64,000 bases of DNA. Origin: Oegoconia quadripuncta. Lineage: Eukaryota; Arthropoda; Insecta; Lepidoptera; Autostichidae. How positions within the stretch are numbered: position 1 is the stretch's first letter; each line of letters begins with the position of its first letter. Below, in pieces: positions 9,794 through 22,396 of this stretch. The DNA lies in the NCBI GenBank assembly GCA_949316235.1, contig OX438758.1, positions 3,071,731 through 3,135,730 on the forward strand, read 5' to 3'. Under the pieces are notes generated by a model. That model was not told where the DNA came from. It was given only the letters and a program-made list of their open reading frames with translations, and made no database searches. A program made the position numbers and the translations under genes.

Positions 9794-10499
9794 GGAATTT
9801 CTTCAACAGAAAATCCTATCTGTTCCATTGTCTTGGAGTGTAATATGTAAATAGGACTGCTTTCATTTCTATTTCGTATTCGGCTGACTATATTCCAATA
9901 CCGATATTACATTCGGTGTTCCTTCTAAAGGAAAACGAAATACACAAAGAAGTGAAATAGGTGAAGGCGATATGCGGAAATGTCCGTATTTAGACCACCG
10001 GGGTTCGCAAACTTTCAAATCAAGCCAGGCTTTTCACATACGGAACTGGGAATTAACATTAGATTGCTCTTTTTATTAAAAGCTTTTATTCAAGTCGAGG
10101 TCAATCCTTGAATGAATGGCCACTATATTGCCTTGCTTTAAAGGATACAAAACGAGTCTCGTTGTGTCAAGTCAGTGGTCTCCTGGCAGAAAAAACATTC
10201 GCTAATAGATGGTCACAGTCTGTCGCAAATTCACTGCACCATATCCTATGCATTCCTGATTATTACTCTTGTCCTGTATAAGTTAGAGGAAGACGTGGAC
10301 CTGTCCTGGTGGTGTAAGGTAATAGTTGATTCAACTTCACCTGCAAGCTAGTAAGTAAAAGGAAACTGATCCTAACATACCGATCCACGTGAGCCAATAC
10401 AATAAGTATTTAGTCACTTAACAAGATTATTAATTTATAACTAAGACAATACATGAAGACGGTTAGAACCTATGAAGCCTGGGTCGTGTATGTACAAGG
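9794..10499. other. no recognisable feature
   Basis: Nothing can be supported here. Confidence 0.45.
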
Positions 10500-10730
10500 A
10501 CAAATATCCTGTATTCCAGGGTTCGAGGTCATCACACCTTCCAATCAACGAATCCAACTCGAATGGGCAGCATTCGGGAAACTGCCCAACGTCTTCTCGT
10601 CTAAAATACCTCAATGCTTGAAGACGAAAGTCATTAATCAATTTGTGTTACCAGTGATGGAACGTGTTCACTCATGGGCCTATAAGAAAGCTCAAAGAAC
10701 CAGTCCATAATAATTTGAAACGCGTACCAT
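10500..10730 (+). pseudogene. RTE-type RT fragment
   Basis: Within 10453-10710 the frame reads RIQLEWAAFGKLPNVFSSK, then IPQCLKTKVINQFVLPVM. This is the palm/thumb-side segment typical of lepidopteran RTE-like ORFs. After PVM the match continues in another frame (CSLMGL, stop, then KLK-type sequence to about 10730), so it is frameshifted and dead. No endonuclease or catalytic YADD segment is present. Confidence 0.75.
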
Positions 10731-11084
10731 AAATGACATAACAAGATGGCCTTGGATCACTTTTATATAAACCAATTGACTAGTTTACTCTTGTGGAGAC
10801 GTTACACAAATAAATAAACAACCAATCAGGAATCTCGATGTCAAAACGCTCCAAGCTGTTGAGGCATCTCGTATGACGTAACACGCCGGAATTTATTCAA
10901 ACAAGATTGTTCGTATCAGTATTCGTAAGTAAATAAATGTCCCGATGTTTACTTAGAGATTGAGTTTCATATCCTTATACGGAAACTAGCATTGGCACAT
11001 GACTTCGCTCACATTAAAAGGCACGAATGAAATTTTTTGTGCCTGCAATAAAAGATAGCATACGAGCATTATGTATGATATGAG
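10731..11084. other. no recognisable feature
   Basis: No coding or repeat signal is recognised. Confidence 0.45.
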
Positions 11085-11300
11085 CCATAATCCACCAAGC
11101 GGTTCCAATGCGAATTGCTGGATTTATGACAGACTAGAGGCCACCTGATAGTGCCACGAAGCCGCCTCCGCAGGTCACCGGTTTGGCTTCATCATCATCA
11201 GCCCGTAAACATCCCACTGCAGGGATATAGACCTCACCTCGCATATGAAGGAGTATGGGTCATAGTACACCACGCTGGCTCATCGCGGGTTGGGATTTGA
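11085..11300 (-). repeat. two 5S-SINE 3' body fragments in series
   Basis: 11085-11135 is a decayed copy (ATGAGCCATAATCCACC). 11195-11300 is clearer, with CATCATCAGCCCGTAAACAT, CCCACTGCAGGGATATAG and CACGCTGGCTC. Both lack the head. Confidence 0.6.
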
Positions 11301-12188
11301 CTTAATTTAGTTTAACTGGTGCAAAGTGTTTAAACGTTCCCTGTGAAATACGGAAGCACTTGTAAAAAATGCGACCAAGGACTGACCGCGTTCATTGAAC
11401 GCTGCTTCACTTCGATAATTGAAATGATGAGTATGTCAAGATTGCTGTAAAACTTCATAGATGAACGATAATTATCACTATCCATCAAGCAATGTCAAAC
11501 TATTGTCTATACATTGTTTGTCTATTCAAGTAAGTACACTTTGAATGATCGCGTCATAGAAAATACTCTAAGGAACAGTTCGTAAAACTTGCCATAGCGA
11601 TTTGTGAATACTTATTGTCAGTCGCACTTGCACGCAAATGAGCGAAGTCTGTTTAGCATATCCATTGGCATAAAGAAGGAGATGTACAGTTTGGGACTGA
11701 TAGACTATTAAGAAACAGATAACTATAGTGTTGTTAATGAAGACACACTTAAAACCAAAGATTTCATATTATTGTTTGCTAAAAACAAATCAATTTTAAA
11801 GCATCATACAGAACAAAAGGAAAATGATAGGATTGGTATTGCATTGCAGTTGTTTAGATGGCGCTTCGGGCGACAATACTTTTGTACCGCTAAAATAAAG
11901 GAAAGGTTATTTTATGCAGCGCATTTTGTATTTTGGGGAGTAAAATTAATGTAACCCATGATAATAATTGTTGGGAGTAATAAACGCAGAATTCAGCAAT
12001 TCTTGTATTCAGGAGCCGACGATATTGAAAGACGGCTTTTGGATTTAGGTGCTAAACTTTTTTCTTACCTCAAAACGGTAGAACGTTTCGTGCAGTCACA
12101 CGGGCGATACGATACGTAGCAGGAGAAAGAAGGATATAATGCCTCGCCTTATAATTGATAATCCGGAGGGAAAAAACAGAAGTACAGG
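11301..12188. other. no recognisable feature
   Basis: The 60-codon ORF at 11772-11954 has no recognisable motif or splice context. Confidence 0.45.
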
Positions 12189-12238
12189 AAACTTAAACCT
12201 TAACTTAAACTTAAACCTAAACCTTAACTTAAAACTTA
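12189..12238 (+). repeat. degenerate CTTAAA/CCTTAA hexamer array
   Basis: Alternating AACTTAAAC and AACCTTAAC units, about eight imperfect copies. It is not the TTAGG telomere repeat of Lepidoptera. Confidence 0.75.
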
Positions 12239-12638
12239 TGCTCAAATATTAAATTACACATTAAAACTATATGTACGAGTACTTGCGCAAGTGTGTGAAA
12301 GATTTGGAAACTTAGCAGATACCGCAATAAAACCACGACGATGCCGATTTTCTGGTGGTAACCCTGCATTTAGGCAAGGGTCCCGACAACGTACACGGAC
12401 AAGAAAAGAAGAGGGTAAGTCACAGTCTTCATCATCATAATCGCCATTTTGATCATGCTTCTGCCCATACTGGGCTTTCTAGTTAAGCTTCTTTTCGAGT
12501 CGTTTCAAGTTTTAACTATAATTGGACCAAAACCTGTTTGCTGTTAAGCTTGTGATCTCTAATCGTATTTCACGACAACCACGGGAAGAGACGGGATGAT
12601 CCTATTCTACTTTGCCGCGAACCATACGGCAGTATCCC
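12239..12638. other. no recognisable feature
   Basis: CATCATCATAATCGCC near 12432 and CCCATACTGGGC near 12465 hint at a decayed LINE 3' end. This is not firm enough to call. Confidence 0.4.
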
Positions 12639-12818
12639 AACTAATATATTAAATGCGTAAATTTGTGTGTCTGTATGTTTACCTCTTCACGCCTAAACAG
12701 CTTAGACGGATATGAATTAAAGGTTGGTAGACAGATTAGGACCTGGGTTAACATATAGGCTAAATTTTTCGCAGAATCTATTTTGATGAAATGTTCGAAG
12801 TCGCTGGCAACAACTAGT
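12639..12818 (+). repeat. ACTA-repeat, diverged
   Basis: Begins ACTAATATATTAAATGCG, then GTGTGTCTGTATGTTTACC, TTTTGATGAAATG, and ends near GAAGTCGCTGGCAACAACTAG. Related to 58660-58800. Confidence 0.6.
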
Positions 12819-13504
12819 AGAATATATTCAAATATTTACTATCTATAATTACTTCGCATTTATGAGAATAATGTTTAGACAATTTAAAGATCAGTGCATT
12901 GCCCATATTGTCTCGTCTCCAGATAATAAAATTAAACTCCATTATTAACCTTTGTTTGATATTAAACAAAGCGAGTCGGAACCAACACTCAAGAGAATAT
13001 ATGGAGCTCCATAAAGATCCTGTGGCGGAGTTGGCAAACAAGCCAGAAGCTATGCCAAGAAAGTTAGCGCCGGTTCAACTTGTCGAAAGGTGATTAAGGA
13101 TGTGAAGATATGCGGAAGTGATAATGGAAATGGAATTAATTGGAGCATTTGAAGTGTGAAGGCATAATTTGTAAAAGACTTTGAAAATGTTTTATAGCAA
13201 TTGGTCGTTAACGATTGCAAAGCAAACACTATGGCTCTTTCTATTTTCCCTATACAATTCTTATGTAGGCCATGCCACCAGCATCTAAAACTATACCCTC
13301 ATGTTCACTATCCCGCTAGCTCTATGGCTTTCATTACATTAATTACGTAGTGCAAGACAAAACAAACCACGGGCAGTGTTGTCAGAGCGTGAAATTTAGA
13401 TATCCATGGCTTGTTTTGACGTGAACGAAATAATTAATGCAATGAAGATAGCACGTTACGAAACATGATGTATGCTTGTAGCTGCAGGCAACTGCACACT
13501 ACAT
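12819..13504. other. no firm feature; ORF-like patch at 12965-13093
   Basis: Frame 12899-13093 ends EYMELHKDPVAELANKPEAM and then PRKLAPVQLVER, just before GTGATT. The composition is protein-like but I recognise no family. It could be a small exon or transposon debris. Confidence 0.3.
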
Positions 13505-13750
13505 TAATAACAGTTGTCAAACCAAATAAATATTTTTTATTAATAAATAAATAGAATTGTAATAAAAAAAATTGCTAAGGAAGCGGTGCAGAAATAAAGA
13601 AAATGGTAGATATTTAGAAAATATCTTCCATCAACCAATCCCATTTGGTTAAACACTACGCCGCTAGGGATCGAATCTGTGCCCTCAATATCTGTAACAA
13701 TATGTATAGTTGACGGCATGACCTCCGTAAAACTACCAGTGTAAGCTGGC
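13505..13750 (-). repeat. tRNA-derived SINE-like element
   Basis: The minus strand carries GGTCATGCCGTCAACTAT and a B-box-like AGATTCGATCCC, then a ~150-bp body and an A-rich tail (complement of 13505-13575). The A box is weak. Confidence 0.45.
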
Positions 13751-13795
13751 GGCACTACGGAAATATGAAGCAGCAAGATTTCCTCACATTGGAAG

Positions 13796-13905
13796 TATTA
13801 CTTTGCTTGGAAGAGATCGCTTTTAGTGATAAGGCCGCCAAATTGTACTATGCCCTTTTTCTTATTTTACGCTTCTTATTGTTGTACAATAAAGAATATT
13901 TTGTT
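13796..13905 (+). repeat. LINE-T 3' end
   Basis: GCTTGGAAGAGATCGC, TTTTAGTGATAAGGCCGCC, AATAAA at 13888. It lacks the long ATTGT tail. Confidence 0.7.
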
Positions 13906-14640
13906 TGTGTGTATTATTGTCGCTATGCAGCGTCATCTAAACGTTCAAATTATAAATGCAATATAAATAAAAACAAGATCTTCCTCGTGTATTGAAATAA
14001 TGTCTTGTTATTTATGGATATTGTTTTGTAATAATAAAATATTGTCATTTTCAACTAAGCTTGCATCACTGCCAATTTTAAAGTATTCATAATACATTTC
14101 AAAAATTCCTTCAAAACAAAACGCAAAATCCTGGCCCGTGTTCACAAAGAATTGAAATACAAAAGTGAAATTTAAAATAATAGAATGTATATTTCAAAAG
14201 AGGTATTCTCTAAACCGTATTGCGATATCTTTAAAGCACAAAAGAATTTAACAAAACCACCTAACGAGATGTAGGTATAAAGGAAAAGGTTTCCATGTAA
14301 ACATATTAGACGCATGGAATGTAAAGGAGATTGCATTTCAGTGCTCGTCATCCATAGGTAATAGGATCTGGTTAGATTATCTTGAGTTCTAGAATGTTGT
14401 TGATAAACGTTTGACGACGCATCTACATGGTAAATAAGATCTAAGATTGTTTGTTTTAAATAAAATGTATTTTGATATTGTGCTTGTTAATATAGGTTAA
14501 CTTTAACTCTATCGGTGTTAAGCTAGCCTTTGTACACTTTATATACAATGCATATTTCTGTAACATTTGTGTGTATAATAAAGATATTAAGATAGTTATT
14601 AACACGTTGATGGTCACTGAACGCCTATGCACATAATATA
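13906..14640. other. no recognisable feature
   Basis: AT-rich. Nothing can be supported. Confidence 0.45.
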
Positions 14641-14862
14641 TATTTTTTTATGGTTAACTGGATACGTGTTTGACCACAATCTCACCTGATGGGAAGTGAC
14701 GATGTGGTCGAAGATGAAGCACGCGATTTCAGTAGATCCCTATTCACCCTGCTCTTGAAGATCCCAAGGTTGTAGGATTCAGGAAAGACCGACGCCGGAA
14801 GGGAGTTCCATGCCTTGGCTGTTCGCATTATAAATCGAACCGCTTAGTGCGAATGTTCGGTA
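14641..14862 (-). repeat. LINE-C 3' end relic
   Basis: The minus strand matches the end of the copy at 56036: ACATTCGCACTAAGCGG, GCGAACAGCCAAGGCATGG, CTTCCGGCGTCGG, TTTCCTGAATCCTACAACC and CACGTATCCAGTTAACC, then an A-run. Confidence 0.75.
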
Positions 14863-15099
14863 TAAATATAATGTTCGGAATAATAACAATAAAACTTCTG
14901 TTGTGTCTGATTCAGTGACCATGAACGTGTTAAGATTGATATATAAAGAAAATAAAATACCGGCCCCAGCACCTCTCCCGCGGTCACACCTATGCACTAT
15001 CAATTACTGTATTTAACAGTTGATTTGAAATGTCCTGTACATTTTAAATCAACCTGCAAGCGAACTGCTCGAGAAAATTCCTTTGATTTGGGAGTAGTT

Positions 15100-15425
15100 A
15101 ATCATGGAACCACAGCACGGCACAGGCTCCTCTTACTGGGAGAGGGTATTGATAATATTCCACCACGCGGGCCCAGTGCGTATTGGTGGATTTGTGTCAA
15201 GCTAATAGAGAACTGGCAGTCAGTGTTTTTAAGCTGTCCCTTTAGGCCACCGGCCTTAAACAACTGGGGTCAATTATTTGACATGCCGTCCAAAGCATGG
15301 AAACACTCGTATTAAAATGCCACCCATCAATTGAAAAACTGCGCCTGGACTTGCTTAACTAAGCTAATCGAAAACGAATAGCGAATGCGACTACGCCACG
15401 AGTGCTTCACTATCATTTAAATGTT
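15100..15425 (-). mobile_element. 5S-SINE, nearly complete
   Basis: The minus strand begins GCACTCGTGGCGTAGTCG, continues TTCGATTAGCTTAGTTAAGC and TTGATGGGTGGC (decayed 5S rRNA internal promoter). It then runs ATTTTAATACGAGTG, CGGCATGTCAAATAATTG, ACCAATACGCACTGGGCCC and CGTGGTGGAATATTATC. The ORF over 14992-15315 is antisense to it and is not a gene. Confidence 0.7.
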
Positions 15426-15890
15426 CAACGTGAAATATAAACCTGTTCACACAAAGACGTTGGTGTATTGCTGCTACAAACAGCCTATTCGAACTCGCAT
15501 GACTATAGCTCGTACTGTGCAAACTTAGGTATAACTACTAAAATACATTTCTAACTTCGACGTGAAATCCTTTGGAAAAATTCCAGCCCAAAACTATTCG
15601 CCACATCATAAAAATGTTCGTATGTAGTGACTGTCATCGCAAATCATAGAGCCATTGTAATAAAGAAAAAAATACGTGCGCTATCGCTTCCGTACAAAAG
15701 TGCTATGCAGAAACGTAAATGGACAAAGATTGTACATAAACCACGTAATGATTTAGAGGGTACGGATCAAACTTTATGTGTATTGCTGTTCGGGGTAAAC
15801 TACTTATTCGAAGTTTCTCAGACCGGCCATTTGTTTATCATAAGGAAGATGAGGCCAAGCTTAGTATACTCTTTGTCTTGAGAACCTCAT
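15426..15890. other. no recognisable feature
   Basis: The ORF 15627-15881 has no recognisable motif. Confidence 0.4.
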
Positions 15891-15935
15891 TAATAATAAA
15901 TAAATATCCTTGGACATACACAGCGCTATTTTAAA
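15891..15935 (-). repeat. SINE-2 3' fragment
   Basis: AATAAATATCCTTGGACATA, CACAGCGCTAT is the 3' terminus of SINE-2. Confidence 0.6.
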
Positions 15936-16215
15936 GGAGCTAACCACAGCACTCGCCTATATAAGCCGCTCCTACCCGCTGCGAGTGCTTCTTACTCGTC
16001 AGCTCCCGGCGCGTTAGCATCACACACCGTTGGTGGACACCACAGGTCACGTGAGCCATTTATCGGTTTATTTAAATGCTTATTTGTTATAGTATTGTTT
16101 TATACATAAGGAAATTACCCTCAATATTGATCAAGTGCAGTTTGTGTTATTTTGTTACTGATTCAATGCATTTATTTTAAATTCAAAGATTGAAATAAAG
16201 GTTGTGTTCGTGATT
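15936..16215 (+). promoter_or_regulatory. LTR-like module: TATA, initiator and poly(A) signal
   Basis: TATATAAG at 15958-15965 is followed by CGTCAGCTCC, an initiator-like TCAGCT (A at 16001). AATAAA lies at 16194 with a GT-rich GTTGTGTTCGTG downstream. A TATA box and poly(A) signal about 235 bp apart suit the U3-R-U5 layout of a solo LTR, though no TG...CA ends or target duplication were established. It could alternatively be a small host promoter. Confidence 0.35.
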
Positions 16216-19200
16216 GTTTTTTGATGCCACTTCTACCCCTAAAAGTATGCGTTTTACTCCTACTAAATCTATGTTTTACTCAGACTGCAGTTCGGACGAC
16301 GAGTGACTCGTGCCTTCGAATCCGTGGCTTATGGCCGGTTCCTGAGCAGCATTCCCATTACTCCAGATTATATCACCAGACGTTTACTATTTTCCATCTG
16401 TTTGTGTTTTTTACATTTCGCTTGTTTAACGAGATTAAATCTACCTTTTCAGATAAATCTAACGTTGGAATGTCCTTTGGATCCGATTTAGAAACAAATT
16501 GTATGAATTTTCGACTCGTAACAAAAGACAATAAATAAGCAATGTTTAAGAATGTACCACGTAAAAACTCAAATGGATAACTTTTTAAATTTTCCATCGG
16601 AATACCCAAAGCAAATGCTGCATTTCATCTAATATTTCTCAGTTTGAAAAAATCACAAATCAATTTAAGGAATTTCACAACAAAAACGGCTGATTTAAAC
16701 TTGTAAATAACTATAAACAGCAAATTTTGAAAACCCCCCGAGAAGAAAAATTATTATATTCCAGATACACCAAAAGACTTTGTTAAAAGCTAAATTGCAT
16801 ATCCGATTTTCGTCAAACATGGCTAACAATCTGTTCCCTCGTTTAGTGTTTAATATAAAATAACCCGCACTCAGATCAGACAATGCTAGTGGCGGTACCT
16901 TCACACAAGCCCAAAAGCCCGGCTTGCCTTCTATTCGATCAGGAATATTAACTATTCAAACAGTTTTGGAAATCTATGATTAAAACATTGGGACTTTATG
17001 TGAAACGTCGTGGTGACTTATCTAATTTCATTAACTGTGTAAAACCTAGGCACGCCACTGGACCATGCATTACAATGGACACGATATACACAACACCGTC
17101 AAACACATAACGTCGCTTTTCGTCGGGAGTTAAAAAATTAGACTACCTATTTATGGAATTGCCCATGTCAGATGAAAAGATGAAAAGAATCGTATATGCT
17201 GTTTCAGCTCAATAATAAATGCCTTGATCGTCTCATACGCTTGCTTATAAAGATATAGTATCTACAAACCCACATGAAAAAACCGGTTGAAGTTAATCTT
17301 TTCGAGTTCTTTCAAAAATTTAATGACTTCGACTCTGTCTGAATAAATTTTTGTTATGAAATAGACACAGTGTAATTGCCTCTTGATTTTGAATTTCTGT
17401 AAGCACCAAGAGCGAAATACGACAAATTTGATCGTTTTTACCATTTGCTGTGGGCTATTTGTTATCTATTGTTAGTTGGGAGGCATTACCGTCATTGTTA
17501 GAAGGCTATTGTTGTCGGGATATTGGGCCAATAACTTACTTTGGGGGGTTTTACGTTTTTGTTCGTGGCGCCTAAAGATGTCGAGTTGTCTTAAGTGTAC
17601 AAGTACTATTATCACTTAAATTCCTTGTAACAATCGATGGTATGATATTCATTCTGAAATTAATTAGCTCTGTCGGAAGCGTTGAACGAGATTCTGCATA
17701 TTTTATTGCCTTTGTACTTTTGGAATCTGTTGAAACGAAATTGAATCTGTCGAATCGAAAAGTGGACAAACATTAGATACTTTGATAAAACCCTGGTTTG
17801 TTTATTTAGACATCAACATATAAAATGTTCCATCCAGATTTACTCGGACAAGACGGCTCCTGTGGCCGCCAACAGCACGTACTAATTACTGATGCAATTT
17901 GTTCTTTCATAGAACATTTGCTCAAATGAATGAGATATGTAGAAGCCATGAAAATATTGATGTGTTCGGAAGCTGATGATAGCTGATTACCTAGACTCTT
18001 AGCTTTATTATGACAATACAACATTGTTATAATAAAATTATTCTTCTTTTTGTCATTAAAATTATACGTTCACAATTTGTGAATGCGTTTGGTTTAAACT
18101 GTCTATTAGCCAGTTTGGTGAGTTTACCAAGCAATAACGATACTCTTTTGTCGTTACAAGAATATTGTTCTCAGAATTGCTGTTCAACTGGCCGGCATAC
18201 TTTGTTTTGATGAGTGTAGCAAGATACCATTCTGTTGCTGCAGAAAATTGCTCGATCGAACGTGGTTACTTATTTTTAGTGTGTGTTTATTTCCCGTAAG
18301 ACAAAGGGTTGATTGAATTGTCACGTTTAGGATTGTCCTCGTCAGCCCTAAGTAGCTAGTGGTCCGACCCAACCGTCCCTTTTTACTATTGAAAAATGTC
18401 TCAGGGACCTTCGTAATTGGACCGCCCCACACTTCTTTCAACGAATGGTTTCTAAGAATTTTCTTTATATAGATATTCAGTTAACGAGATTAAGTATAAA
18501 AGGAGGCGATGGAAATCGAATCTACGGCCCGCTCCGTCTCGAACAGGTGTTCAGGTGAACTTAATATACTCTTCGCAATAACGCCCACGCGTACCTATCT
18601 GTTCGAGTGTGTATCTTTATTAAATTACTCGATTATTTTATAAAAAAAATAATTTGATAAACTGACAAGTTAAGCGAAATAAGATAGCAACATAAGTTAT
18701 AGCCATTGAATACGATGAAAATAAACATGTTGTTGAAGGGCCTATTATTTTTTCAGGAATTGGGCTGACACTGACAGCCACCAAAATTCAAAGGAGGCTT
18801 TAATACAGAATATAAATTATGTCAAAATATCTTCTCGTGGATGTCATCAAAGGTGCCTTAGGAATTGTAATCTAATATAGAGCAGTGTTATTAGCTATGA
18901 AACTATCAAATGATCAGCGCTCCTGAGTCCTCAGGGAGACAATGCGTCTTGATTGCATTGTAGCTCGGAGGTATTGACCTTAGCTATGATAGGTAAACAT
19001 AAAAATGACAAATGATTACCAATAGGTAAAGTTTCTCAAGTCGATACCATGATTACATTAAAACATTATGCTCGAGCTGCGGTCCTCATCAAACTAATCT
19101 AACTACCACCTCTATGGTAAATTCATTAGTACTTATCAAGTGGTTATTCTTCACACCAAATGTTTGAAGAAATATATTATTTGTCAAGCCTCCACTTGCC

Positions 19201-19729
19201 TCGTCGACACGTGTTCACGTGTGAACGTGGAATCAGCCACTTGATGGTTACTGTTGGTAAAAAAAATAAACTTCCGTTATGTGGACTCACTTTCGACTCG
19301 CAGTCGATCAAGCTGTCGTTTGGACGCTTCAGATCAGCTTAAAGTGCAGTAAAAGCTTTGGCTTGTCAACTGTACAAATTAGTGTTACAGATGCGTTCGG
19401 GTGACCAACTACTTACCGAAGGTATAATTTGTAAATTAACCTTTGTTTTCTTTTGCCAAATGTTGACAAATTGAAATATTAGCGGTTCGATACGACATAT
19501 ATTTTTTGTGCACGGTTTTGCTTTTTGGCCCTATAGTGTGGTTGAAAATTTGAATATACTCAATGAAATGGCTTCCATCACTGTTTCATCTTATGTTAGT
19601 TTTCATAACCCTTGTCACCAAATATGGTCAATGGTGATTCACGCGATTCGATGCGATTCACTTTGAATTTGAAAATGAAAATCCGGTCCAGCCATACCGG
19701 TAAAAGTTTAGATAGTAAATAGGTTTTGG
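16216..19729. other. long stretch without supported genes
   Basis: A frame after ATG at 16224 starts MPLLPLKVCVLLLLNLCFTQ, signal-peptide-like, but then loses protein character. TTTTGAAAACCCCCCGAG near 16725 and AACATGGCTAAC near 16818 recall the repeat at 19977. Small inverted repeat ATTATGACAATA/CATTGTTATAAT at 18007-18035. Nothing else is recognised. Confidence 0.4.
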
Positions 19730-19812
19730 TTACCTGACTAGCTACCACCATCTTTTCTATTTCTATTGTTAATAGCATTACTGTGTTCGGGCTGATTGAG
19801 ATAAGATAACCA
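19730..19812 (+). repeat. SINE-1 internal fragment, diverged
   Basis: ACCTGACTAGCTACCACCAT, GTTAATAGCATTACTGTG and GAGATAAGATAACCAG follow the order of the SINE-1 body. Confidence 0.65.
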
Positions 19813-19976
19813 GCCCGCTCGGATCGCGATTCGCAATCTTACTAATCATTTTAAAAAAAATTTGAATTTATAAAACTTTTAATCGCAGGTGTACTTTTTA
19901 AATTAATGACATTAATGACCTAAAATAAACACCTAAAGTAAGAGCTAAAGAAATTTAATGTTAATTCAAAATTTGG

Positions 19977-20112
19977 AAAACCCCCGATTAAACACTAAAA
20001 CAAAACGGCTTCACCGATTTTGATAAGACATGTCTAAATAAAAAAAAACTCATCCAAACCACAAACATCGCGTTCAACCTTATAACACCCCTCTTTTAGC
20101 ATCGGGGGTTAA
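19977..20112. repeat. short element with AACCCCCGAT inverted ends
   Basis: Left end AAAACCCCCGAT (19977-19988) and right end ATCGGGGGTTAA (20101-20112) are inverted repeats around ~110 bp containing CACCGATTTTGATAAGACAT. This is a common lepidopteran repeat. It could be a small MITE. Confidence 0.55.
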
Positions 20113-20604
20113 AGGTGCGGGGCGAAATTACTCCGATTTTAGAAGGTATTTACATTAATTTTAAATGTAAGACCTCCGGGGGTTATAAATTTGGACTTGC
20201 TGATATAAAAAACCCTGGAGATAAAGTATTGTAATAAAATTTGAATAAAGCTGAGGAAACTTTATCTGTGGCAAATCTGTGTTACGTTTAGAGCTTCATC
20301 TTTTCACCCGACTGCGCAGCACGAGATGGTAAAGATTTTAATAATGAATACGGTTACACAAAGATATACGAGTAGAATTACGCAAAAACGCTATTTGAAA
20401 AAATGAACGCATGCATAAGCATCACTCTCTAATATAGTTGTTTATTACACTCTATTAAAAGTTGAGGAGTAATAGGTTAGTATGGTTTGGGCACAGTCAT
20501 TTTCCAAGTTTGCATTTGTATACGCCTTCTGCTCTCATTTAAAAGCTATGTTATTGTCTAATTCATTTTTGAATATCTTCATCATCGTTTATTTTCAATA
20601 ATTC
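20113..20604. other. no recognisable feature
   Basis: Nothing can be supported. GCCTTCTGCTCTCATTTAAA at 20525 may be a relic of the repeat at 25503. Confidence 0.4.
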
Positions 20605-20829
20605 GTCGATCCTTTATTTACAATAACGCAGTAAAATGTTACAAAATGAGAGAATGTGCAAAACAGAAAAATCTACCAGAATAAGCCCTCTCTCCCAATG
20701 ATTATTAAAGGTAGGAAACGTGATTGAGGTCCGTACTGTGCAGGATGGCGCCCAAAATACTGGCGGCAATACCCCGTTGAATGGCAAGGCTAATTCGCTC
20801 CCTGAGGTAACTGACAGCTCTTTTGTCAC
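20605..20829 (-). pseudogene. retroelement protein C-terminus and 3' UTR
   Basis: The minus-strand frame ending at stop 20705-20707 reads YLRERISLAIQRGIAASILG, then AILHSTDL and HVSYL. The L-R-x-R-I-S-x-A-x-Q-R-G-x-A-A-S motif is one I recall at the C-terminus of a retroelement protein common in Lepidoptera. An AATAAA (complement at 20613-20618) lies ~90 bp downstream. It is 5'-truncated. Confidence 0.5.
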
Positions 20830-21319
20830 CCGAGATATCTATATCCTTTTACTCATTCGATATAGTGTTTGTAAAACTGCTGTTAGAAATATTTAGCAGA
20901 ATTTTTACCACATTTAAAACGTTCTCATACATAACTTCTTTACTTGTATGCCTGTGTCTTATTTCATCATTTCATATCCCTCCACAAATTGAGTTATACA
21001 CCATAAATTTTTAGGGGCTGTAGAATCGATTCACCAAATAAATCAAACTTCCACCGACTCTTTGACAGTTTTCGGTCAAGCGGACATTAATTTCAAATTT
21101 ATTGCCGTATAGATAAAGCAAGGCGCCACACTTCGATAATCAGTTCTAAACACTTGCTATCGTGCCGCGGAATTATTTATTATTCATTATCATTATACAG
21201 GAAAGTTAAAGTTATTATACGACGTAGAACTAGCTATTCTAACTACCTATTCAATAAACATGGAGCCGAAACATCGACACTGACAGTGCGGTTAGTCCAT
21301 AACTTCAATGTTTCGCTGA
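20830..21319. other. no recognisable feature
   Basis: ORFs here are AT-rich and hydrophobic without motifs. Confidence 0.4.
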
Positions 21320-21640
21320 GTGAACTATGGAAACAGTCATTCTCGAAATTTCTCTAAAGAATAAGATCAGAAATGCTATTATTAGTCAGAGAACGAGATT
21401 TGCTGATATAGCTCAGAGAATTGGTAAACGAAGTCACAATGGGCTAGTCACATATGCCGCAGAGCTGATGGCCGTTAAGGAAAAAGAGTTGTGGTGTGAA
21501 GATGTAGATGTAGGTAGATGTGCCTCAAGCTGCACATAAGACGGCTAGCAGGGACTAGAAACGGACGTTCGAAGATCAGGTTCAGTAGCATTCCATGAGA
21601 GGCCTATGTCCTGCAGTGTACTAGGATAGGTTTATCATGG
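21320..21640 (+). pseudogene. RTE-type RT C-terminal relic
   Basis: Frame 21327-21539 reads ISLKNKIRNAIISQRTRFAD, then IAQRIGK, matching the V-S-L-x-D-x-I-R-N ... T-x-I-A-x-R-I block of RTE ORFs. Further on, in another frame, EAYVLQCT (about 21599-21625) corresponds to the terminal EAY-QQWT motif. Frameshifts separate the two. Confidence 0.7.
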
Positions 21641-22129
21641 GGATGGTGAAATACTACCAAAACGATACAATTCCAGATAATGTCTATTACTAGAAGAATT
21701 TTGAAAGTTTTGTTAAAGGTTATAATAGAAATGATTAGGTTATATCTAAAATCTATAGACACATCAACAATCAAAATGTAATTTAGTCAAGTGAGTAACC
21801 TTTAGTCAGATTATCGAATTACCTGCGGAAATTACCCAAGAGGCTTATATATTTTATAAAGATTATTTAAATTTTAATCTACGATTACTTAGCCGTGTGG
21901 TTTCAGGCAGAGTAGAATATAGGACACATCTGTTCCCGTAGGTATACTTTCGTAACAGGCGACTACAATATGGACCTGTAGCTGTTCTCGCTTGACTCCA
22001 TGAAAGGCGCGCTATAAGGCTCATAGGTGATGATACCATGGTTATGATATTTGAGTTGCAATCTGCATTGAAATTGCATGTAATTATTCCACCATCGCCT
22101 TTCCAAATTTGGACTAACAGAAACGAAGA
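21641..22129. other. no recognisable feature
   Basis: Minus-strand ORFs at 21863-22187 run into SINE-2 and are not considered coding. Confidence 0.45.
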
Positions 22130-22396
22130 TAAATAAATAAATATCCTTAGACATACACACAGCGCCATCTAGTTCCACAGTAAGCAACTATAGGCTTGTG
22201 TTGTGGATACCAGATGGTTGATATACTACATAAATACTTTTTTTTTATATAAATAAATACTTATTATAAATGAAAACATCCATAACTCGGGTACACATGT
22301 CCGTATTCATCACACGAACATTATGCCCCTAGCGGGATTCGAACCCGCAACCTTTTGGTATAGTGGTCAGAGTTGCTAACCACTACACCAAACAGG
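22130..22396 (-). mobile_element. SINE-2, full length
   Basis: The minus strand begins GGTGTAGTGGTTAGCAAC (A box), with CGGGTTCGAATCCCGCTAGG (B box) and the complete body to GATGGCGCTGTGTGTATGTC and a TTTATTTATTT tail. It is the best-preserved SINE-2. Confidence 0.9.

Noticed and set aside
12189..12238. Telomere-like repeat
   Set aside because: The units are CTTAAA/CCTTAA, not TTAGG, and are few and imperfect.
14992..15315. 107-codon plus-strand ORF
   Set aside because: It is antisense to a 5S-SINE over most of its length.
16221..16538. Secreted protein gene with signal-peptide-like start
   Set aside because: After ~28 residues the frame loses protein character, and a second overlapping frame is equally open. 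It follows an LTR-like module.
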